Positions 13,928 to 18,242 of a stretch of DNA of 18,242 nucleotides are shown piece by piece. Under the pieces are notes generated by a model. The model was not told the DNA's origin. It ran no database searches and saw nothing but the letters and a program-made list of their open reading frames with translations. The stretch's first letter is position 1; each line of letters begins with the position of its first letter. Source of the DNA: JAAYZQ01 sp034428935 (GTDB taxonomy: Bacteria > Chloroflexota > Anaerolineae > JAAYZQ01). The stretch is from the NCBI GenBank assembly GCA_034428935.1, contig DAOUHB010000224.1:1-18242 (forward strand), read 5' to 3'. Both the position numbers and the translations under genes were made by a program.

Positions 13928-14950
13928 ATGAAGGAACAGGGGGAGTCAGGCTGGAGCAGTCCCGCCGGGGGCACCCAGCATCGCCTCCAGGACCGGGCCG
14001 GCCGGCACGGGGCGGGCCTCGACAGGACGATGGACCTGGAGATCGGGCAGTTCTCGGATGCGGGACGCAAGCGGCGAAACAACGAGGACTGGCTGGGGAC
14101 GTTCCAGCCGGAGGATGCCGGGCGGCTGGCGCACAAAGGCAGCCTTTTTCTGCTGGCCGACGGCATGGGCGGCCACGAGGGCGGGGAGCTGGCCAGCCGG
14201 CAGGCCGTCGACTGCGTCATCCGCGCCTACATGGAGGACGGCGGCTCGGACGTGGCCGCCAGCCTGCAGCGTGCCGTGGAGGCGGCCAACGCGGCGCTAT
14301 ACGGCGCGGCCCGCAAGCCGCGGCAAGGGCGAAACAGCGGGACGACGCTGGTGGCGGGCGTGATCCGGCGGGGCGAGCTGTGGGTCGCCAACGTGGGCGA
14401 CAGCCGGGCCTATCTTTTGCGCCGTGGCCTCCTGGAGCAGATCTCACAAGATCATTCCTGGGCGGCCGCGGGGGAGAAAGCCGGGCTGAGCGAGGAATGG
14501 GTCGGCCGCCACGTCCTGACGCGCGCCCTGGGCACCAAGCCCCACGTGGAGGTGGATCTGTTCGGCCCCCTGCCCCTCGAGGCGGGCGACCGGCTGATCC
14601 TCTGCTCCGACGGCCTGACCACACCCCTGTCCGACGCCGAGATCCAGGAGATTGCGGACCGGTACCCGCCCCAAAGGGCCAGCGAGGCCCTCATACAGGC
14701 GGCCAACGAACGAGGAGGGCCCGACAACGTCAGCGCCCTCGTTGTCAAAGTCAAGGGGCCGGGGCAGGGGCGAGCCGGTGGCGCCGGGCAGGAAGCTTCT
14801 GAAGGAATCCTCGACCGGGTGGACCGGGCTTTGGGGCTGGTGCCGGGTAGGCTACGTCTCACCCCTGCCCTCATCGCCGCGGCCCTCCTGGCAGCGTTGA
14901 TTCTCGTCGGCCTGGGTTTTGCCCTGGGGCTGCTCGTGCTTGGGCACTAG
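13928..14950 (+). CDS. PP2C-family Ser/Thr phosphatase, tail-anchored
   Basis: 340 residues. The PP2C (PPM) core runs from about 38 to 275 with all signature motifs: RRNNEDW (D54), LADGMGGHEGGE (D78), SGTTLVAG, VGDSRAYLL, QDHSW, LTRALG, LCSDGLT (D228) and GGPDNVSALVV (D266). The metal-coordinating aspartates are all present, so it should be an active Mn/Mg-dependent phosphatase that reverses Ser/Thr phosphorylation. A Gly-rich linker leads to a C-terminal membrane helix (about 311-338) with only a His after it, so the enzyme is anchored facing the cytoplasm. No good ribosome-binding site precedes ATG 13928; the first ~34 residues are not conserved PP2C sequence and ATG 14030 is a possible alternative start. 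It is a clear paralogue of the phosphatase at 15898 and lies 24 bases before an FHA gene. Confidence 0.93.
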   Translation: MKEQGESGWSSPAGGTQHRLQDRAGRHGAGLDRTMDLEIGQFSDAGRKRRNNEDWLGTFQPEDAGRLAHKGSLFLLADGMGGHEGGELASRQAVDCVIRAYMEDGGSDVAASLQRAVEAANAALYGAARKPRQGRNSGTTLVAGVIRRGELWVANVGDSRAYLLRRGLLEQISQDHSWAAAGEKAGLSEEWVGRHVLTRALGTKPHVEVDLFGPLPLEAGDRLILCSDGLTTPLSDAEIQEIADRYPPQRASEALIQAANERGGPDNVSALVVKVKGPGQGRAGGAGQEASEGILDRVDRALGLVPGRLRLTPALIAAALLAALILVGLGFALGLLVLGH

Positions 14951-14960
14951 GCGGGGCAGC

Positions 14961-14970
14961 GAGGGGAGGG
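14961..14970 (+). promoter_or_regulatory. Strong Shine-Dalgarno site for a GTG start
   Basis: GAGGGGAGGG lies four bases before GTG 14975. Together with the FHA homology beginning at the fourth codon, it justifies the GTG start. Confidence 0.75.
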
Positions 14971-14974
14971 CAAC

Positions 14975-15631
14975 GTGAGCAAGCTTTTCGTGCGCGACAG
15001 GAGCGGGATCCGCCAGGTGCGCATCGACCGGCTGATGACCATCGGCCGCGGCCCCAGCAACGACCTAGTGCTGGCTGCCAGCTATGCCTCCCGGCGGCAT
15101 GCCTGGGTCTGGTGCCAGGGCGACGACGTGATCCTGGAGGACCTGGGTAGCACCTATGGCACCCTGGTCAATGGCGAGCGGCTGCGAGAGCCTCGCTTTC
15201 TGCGCCACAACGACGTGGTCCAGATGGGAGAGGCCCAGTTGACCTTTGTTGCGGAGCAGGACCTTTCGACGGCCAAGACGCCGCCCCAGGGCCTGCCCCA
15301 GTTGCCCCTTGAGCAGGCGTTCTGCGCCTTTTGCGGGGCGCTGAATGCCCCGGGTGCCAGGTACTGCGCTCACTGCGGCTACAGCCTGGAGCAGGCCAAG
15401 GACGAGGAAGCTGGGCAGGTGACGATGCGCGGCCAGCCCATCACACCCCTGGAGCCCATCGTCGCCCGGTCATTCCCCGAGGCCGCGTCCCGGGCGCAGC
15501 GCGGAGCCAGGACCGGAGTCACAGTGGGGCGCTCCGACACCAGGACCTGGATTCTGATCCTGTCCCTGGCCATCGTAGCCGTCATCCTGGTAACCATCGT
15601 CGCCGTGCTCCTGGTCATCCTCCTGGGATAA
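14975..15631 (+). CDS. FHA / zinc-ribbon / tail-anchored membrane protein
   Basis: 218 residues from GTG 14975. The FHA domain (about 1-92) has MTIGRGPSNDLVL (R25) and ASRRHAW (S39, H42), but the normally invariant Asn of the NG motif is Tyr61 (STYGTLVNG), so phosphothreonine binding may be altered. A double-CxxC zinc ribbon follows: CAFC at 117-120 and CAHC at 131-134, with the GALNAPGARY spacing typical of zinc-ribbon domains. A polar linker with Thr residues (for example VTMRGQPITP) leads to a C-terminal helix (about 192-217). The FHA and ribbon therefore face the cytoplasm. It is the last gene before the 266-base gap and probably ends the first transcription unit. Zinc ribbons of this type usually mediate protein contacts; a partner is not evident. 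Confidence 0.9.
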   Translation: MSKLFVRDRSGIRQVRIDRLMTIGRGPSNDLVLAASYASRRHAWVWCQGDDVILEDLGSTYGTLVNGERLREPRFLRHNDVVQMGEAQLTFVAEQDLSTAKTPPQGLPQLPLEQAFCAFCGALNAPGARYCAHCGYSLEQAKDEEAGQVTMRGQPITPLEPIVARSFPEAASRAQRGARTGVTVGRSDTRTWILILSLAIVAVILVTIVAVLLVILLG

Positions 15632-15679
15632 TACCCGTGCATGGCTGCTGCAAAACTGGTGACCACCGGCGCTCGCTTC

Positions 15680-15701
15680 CGCGGGGTCGCCATTCCCCGC
15701 G
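15680..15701 (+). other. Stem-loop, possible 3' end signal of the first unit
   Basis: CGCGGGG (15680-15686) and CCCCGCG (15695-15701) form a perfect 7-bp GC stem with an eight-base loop. It starts 49 bases after the FHA-zinc-ribbon stop. No T-tract follows, so it may stabilise the mRNA end or act with Rho; intrinsic termination is not shown. Confidence 0.4.
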
Positions 15702-15720
15702 ACAGCGGGTCGCTGCTTCA

Positions 15721-15755
15721 GAGGCCGGGGGAGCTGGAGATCCCCCTCGAGCCTC
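15721..15755 (+). other. Second stem-loop in the inter-operon gap
   Basis: GGGGGA (15727-15732) pairs with TCCCCC (15741-15746) around an eight-base loop, and an outer GAGGC/GCCTC stem (15721-15725 with 15751-15755) extends it past an asymmetric bulge. No T-rich tail follows. Together with the previous hairpin it marks the likely end of the first unit. Confidence 0.4.
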
Positions 15756-15795
15756 ATGGAGAAAGTAGCAAGTAGCACATGCCGGCGAATTGCGC

Positions 15796-15824
15796 TTGCG
15801 ATACGGGGCGTAGCGCGCTATAAT
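15796..15824 (+). promoter_or_regulatory. Near-consensus sigma70-type promoter
   Basis: TTGCGA (15796-15801), a 17-base spacer and a perfect TATAAT (15819-15824) lie on the + strand 73 bases before the PP2C start. An AT-rich consensus box stands out in this GC-rich window, and transcription should start near 15831. Confidence 0.72.
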
Positions 15825-15897
15825 AGGGGAACGTGTCGTCGAGCCTGACCGTCGAGCCAGGGCCGTAGACCGCAACCGCCAGATGGAGGAGGAGTCC

Positions 15898-17463
15898 ATG
15901 ACCGAGCCACGAGGGCAGGGTCCCAACCAGGAAGAAGCCCCGACCACTCAGGCAGCCCAGCCAGAGCAGCCCGCCCCGGCTGCGGCTTCGGCGGCGCTGG
16001 AGCTTCGCGCTGCCAAGCTGACGGACGTGGGCCTGGCACGGCCGCACAACGAGGATTACGTCGACTTTTCGATCCCGTCGGACCCCAGGCAACTGGCGCA
16101 AAAGGGCTCGATCTTTTTGGTGGCCGATGGTATGGGCGGTCACCAGGCCGGAGAGGTCGCCAGCAAGGGCGCCGTAGAAGCGACCATGGCTCACTACCTG
16201 GCCGACACCACCCACGACGTGGGCACGAGCCTGGTTCGCGCCTTTCGCGCGGCTAACCAGCAGCTCTATACCCAGGCGGAAGGGGATCCCTCCAAGGGCG
16301 GCATGGGCACCACCCTCGTGACGGCGGTCATCCTGGGCCGCAAGGTGTATGTGGCCAACGTCGGCGACAGCCGCGCCTACCTCATCAACAGACGCGGCAT
16401 CACCCAGATCACCGAAGACCACTCGTGGGTAGAGGAACAGGTGCGGGCCGGGCTGCTGAACGAAGAGCAGGCCCGCCGCCATCCACAGCGCAACCTCGTC
16501 ACCCGGGCATTGGGCTCCAAGCCCGTCGTTGAGGTCGATCTCTTTGAGGGCGAGATAACAGCCGGCGACACCCTCTTGCTTTGCAGCGATGGGCTCACCG
16601 GCCGCGTGGCCGACCAGGAGATCGCAGCCATCGTGCAGGAAGCGCAGCCCCCCGAAGCTGCCCGGCGGCTGGTGGCCCTCGCCAACGAGCGAGGAGGCAA
16701 CGACAACATCACGGTGTTGATTATCAACGCCGAGGAGGCGACTCCCACGGTCAGGGCTCCCATCTCGGCCGCAGGCAAACCCCAGGTGGGCAGGCGCTCG
16801 CGGCTGGTGCCGCTGGTGGCTGTGCTCGGCGGCCTGCTCCTGCTGGGAGCGGTGGCTGTTGCCATTCTGGCAGCCAGCGGCATCCTGCCCCTGCCCTTCT
16901 TGCAGGCCGGGACCGCAACGCCTTCTGCGACCATGACCCTGGCCCCTACCCTCGGCCTACCGACATCCACTACGGAGGCGACCCTGGTGGTGGCCCCCAC
17001 CGGCGTCGCAAAACCGACGGCGACCCTGGTTCCCACCGGGACGGCCGGCGTGGTGGGAACCGACACCGTCGTTGTCAGCCCGACCGTGAGCCCTGACGCG
17101 TTGCCGGGCAGCGTTACCCTGGTCACCCCAACCGCCGAGATCACCCTGACGGGCGTGGTGACCTTTGCCTGGGTCTATGGGCCCGGGCCTCTGCCCGCGG
17201 GCTATGCCTTTCAGCTCGTCATCGGGCAGGGAGAGCCAACCGATCCCAACGCCCACACAGTGGGATCGCCCACCCGTGACACACAGCGCTCAGTGGACCT
17301 GGGCCAGGAACTGGAAGAACCCGGGGACTATTTCTGGACGGTTCTCATTATAGAAGCCGGCATTGGTGGCAGCGAGGTCTCTCGGGCCATGGAGCGCGTC
17401 TTTGTCTACGAGCCTCCGGCGACACCCGGGCCGGCGACCGCCCCGACAACGGAGGGCGGATAG
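15898..17463 (+). CDS. PP2C-family phosphatase with membrane helix and external domain
   Basis: 521 residues. ATG 15898 is chosen because GGAGGAGGAG (15885-15894) precedes it; the in-frame ATG 15883 would encode that site. The PP2C core (about 38-280) carries HNEDYVDF (D53), VADGMGGHQAGE (D77), GMGTTLV, VGDSRAYL, EDHSW, VTRALGS, LCSDGLTG (D231) and GGNDNITVLII (D269), so it should be catalytically competent. One membrane helix lies at about 304-326. The external part is Thr/Pro/Val-rich to about 400 (for example TGVAKPTATLVPTGT) and ends in a beta-rich domain (about 400-507) with FAWVYG, YAFQLVIG and PGDYFWTVLI, resembling a fibronectin-like fold. Cytoplasmic phosphatase plus external domain suggests a receptor-like phosphatase. 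It has its own promoter and precedes a kinase by 29 bases, giving a kinase/phosphatase pair. Confidence 0.93.
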   Translation: MTEPRGQGPNQEEAPTTQAAQPEQPAPAAASAALELRAAKLTDVGLARPHNEDYVDFSIPSDPRQLAQKGSIFLVADGMGGHQAGEVASKGAVEATMAHYLADTTHDVGTSLVRAFRAANQQLYTQAEGDPSKGGMGTTLVTAVILGRKVYVANVGDSRAYLINRRGITQITEDHSWVEEQVRAGLLNEEQARRHPQRNLVTRALGSKPVVEVDLFEGEITAGDTLLLCSDGLTGRVADQEIAAIVQEAQPPEAARRLVALANERGGNDNITVLIINAEEATPTVRAPISAAGKPQVGRRSRLVPLVAVLGGLLLLGAVAVAILAASGILPLPFLQAGTATPSATMTLAPTLGLPTSTTEATLVVAPTGVAKPTATLVPTGTAGVVGTDTVVVSPTVSPDALPGSVTLVTPTAEITLTGVVTFAWVYGPGPLPAGYAFQLVIGQGEPTDPNAHTVGSPTRDTQRSVDLGQELEEPGDYFWTVLIIEAGIGGSEVSRAMERVFVYEPPATPGPATAPTTEGG

Positions 17464-17492
17464 GGCCGGCCGAAAGCCAGAAAGCACGCATC

Positions 17493-17885
17493 ATGAAGTC
17501 GAGCGGCAGGACAATCGGCAACTATCAGATCGTCGAGGAAGTGGGACGGGGCGGCATGGCCGTGGTCTACCGCGCCTACCAGCCCTCCCTCAACCGCCAC
17601 GTCGCCATCAAGGTCCTTCCCCCGCAGCTCGGCTTTGACCAGCAGTTCGTCGAGCGCTTCCTCCGCGAAGCCCGCGCCGCCGCCAGCCTCCGCCACCCCA
17701 ACATCGTCGTCATCCACGACGTGGGACGCGAGGCCGCCCAGGAGCAGGACGTCTACTTTATCGTCATGGAGTACCTCGAGGGCCGCACCCTCAAGCAGCT
17801 CGTCGAGGACGAGGGCCCCCTCCACCCCAAGCGCGCCGCCCACATCGTCGAGCAGGTCGCCGCCGCCCTCGACTATGCCCACTAG
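17493..17885 (+). CDS. Ser/Thr kinase N-lobe fragment, ended by premature TAG
   Basis: 130 residues before an in-frame TAG (17883-17885). The sequence is a canonical bacterial kinase N-lobe: NYQIVEEVGRGGMAVVYRAY (glycine loop), VAIK (K40), FLREAR (E59), LRHPNIVVIHDV, and the hinge YFIVMEYLEGRTLKQLV. It ends at ALDYAH, immediately before the expected xRGFVHRD catalytic loop. Alone this fragment has no catalytic Asp or DFG and cannot be active. The same frame continues uninterrupted after the stop (next entry). The usual residue here in bacterial kinases is often Gln or Arg; CAG to TAG is one transition. The start at ATG 17493 fits the family length but has only a weak purine run upstream. Leu is encoded by CTC nine times, CTT once and CTG never, unlike the CTG-rich neighbours. 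Confidence 0.85.
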   Translation: MKSSGRTIGNYQIVEEVGRGGMAVVYRAYQPSLNRHVAIKVLPPQLGFDQQFVERFLREARAAASLRHPNIVVIHDVGREAAQEQDVYFIVMEYLEGRTLKQLVEDEGPLHPKRAAHIVEQVAAALDYAH

Positions 17886-18242
17886 CGCGGCTTTGTCCAT
17901 CGCGACGTCAAGCCGGCCAACATCTTTGTCGGCCCCGGCGACCACGTCACCCTCACCGATTTCGGCATCGCCAAGGCCGCCTCCGAGACCCAGCAGCTCA
18001 CCCGCACCGGCACCCTCATGGGCACCCCCGAATACATGTCTCCCGAGCAGGCCTCCGGCGGCGAGGTGGACCACCGCACCGACCTCTATGCCCTGGGCGT
18101 CGTCCTCTACCAGGCCCTCGTCGGCCACGTGCCCTTCCGCGGCACGACGCCCCACGCCGTCCTGCACAACGTCATCTACGAGCCGCCCCTGGCTCCCCGC
18201 CAGGTGAACCCCAACCTCTCCGCCGCCCTGGAGGGCGTCATC
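17886..18242 (+). pseudogene. Remainder of the interrupted Ser/Thr kinase, cut by window edge
   Basis: The frame of the preceding fragment resumes directly after the TAG and stays open to the window end. If the TAG is counted as codon 131, it encodes RGFVHRDVKPANIFV (catalytic Asp138, Asn143), TDFGIAKA (DFG 156-158), the activation loop with several Thr/Ser, GTPEYMSPEQ, and LYALGVVLYQALVG with the following C-lobe. All catalytic residues are intact, so apart from the single stop this is a functional kinase sequence. No good ribosome-binding site or start exists for separate translation of this part. Either the gene is freshly inactivated, the stop is a sequencing or assembly error, or it is read through. 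Any juxtamembrane or sensor region would lie beyond the window. Confidence 0.8.

Larger units (their letters stand above)
15632..15795 (+). other. Intergenic region between the two transcription units
   Basis: No convincing gene lies here. An ATG at 15641 opens a 44-codon frame ending at TAG 15773-15775, but no ribosome-binding site precedes it and the peptide has no recognisable feature. The stretch holds two stem-loops, listed separately, and then the promoter of the downstream gene. Confidence 0.6.

Noticed and set aside
15641..15775. A 44-codon + strand frame in the inter-operon gap
   Set aside because: No ribosome-binding site, no recognisable motif, and it overlaps both stem-loops. A small protein cannot be excluded but is not supported.
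17883..17885. Reassignment of TAG to an amino acid
   Set aside because: Seven intact genes in the window end with TAG at the expected family lengths and are followed by proper starts, so general recoding is not credible.
17406..18167. A 253-codon open frame on the minus strand opposite the right-hand kinase
   Set aside because: It is explained by the C-ending codon preference of the kinase. The product is Gly/Asp/Val-rich with no domain, and the + strand shows clear kinase motifs on both sides of the TAG.
1..18242. CRISPR arrays, tRNA or rRNA genes, transposases or attachment sites
   Set aside because: None is visible: no regularly spaced repeats, no cloverleaf-type segments and no transposase or integrase frame.

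Overview
This GC-rich window looks like a chromosomal segment of a Chloroflexota bacterium, probably Anaerolineae-like. That is inferred from protein style only: tail-anchored and single-pass FHA proteins, Thr/Pro-rich linkers after membrane helices, and PD40 propeller repeats. There is no rRNA, tRNA or marker gene to confirm it. All genes I can support lie on the + strand. Seven of the fourteen intact reading frames end in TAG, so TAG is an ordinary stop codon here.

The window is almost entirely a phosphothreonine-signalling locus. It opens inside a Ser/Thr kinase with a C-terminal FHA domain (2-694). Six FHA genes follow: a soluble FHA protein (717-1331), a secreted-type VWA domain joined through one membrane helix to a cytoplasmic FHA domain (1438-3264), an FHA-TM protein (3304-3960), an FHA-TM-TolB-like propeller (3989-5737), an FHA protein with four membrane helices (5740-6768), and an ABCG-type transporter with three N-terminal FHA domains and a hendecad repeat in a predicted external loop (6765-9983). 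Next comes a translationally coupled trio that is not obviously about signalling: a B12-binding/radical SAM enzyme (9989-11488), a divergent ketol-acid-reductoisomerase-like oxidoreductase lacking several canonical catalytic residues (11485-12537), and a membrane protein with a short-period beta repeat (12534-13226). A second single-pass protein (13268-13918), a tail-anchored PP2C phosphatase (13928-14950) and an FHA-zinc-ribbon-TM protein (14975-15631) close the first unit.

A 266-base gap holds two stem-loops and a near-consensus sigma70-type promoter (15796-15824). It starts a second unit: a PP2C phosphatase with an external domain (15898-17463) and a Ser/Thr kinase (from 17493) interrupted by an in-frame TAG just before its HRD catalytic loop. 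The kinase frame continues perfectly to the window edge.

In total I count ten FHA domains in eight genes, two kinases and two PP2C phosphatases. The simplest reading is a kinase/phosphatase pair setting phosphothreonine marks that are read by a set of membrane-anchored FHA proteins. These proteins have different external modules (VWA, beta-propeller, multi-helix, transporter), so the locus could link envelope state or export to cytoplasmic phosphorylation. The role of the radical SAM/reductase pair is unknown. It could make a small molecule or lipid handled by the transporter, but that is inference.
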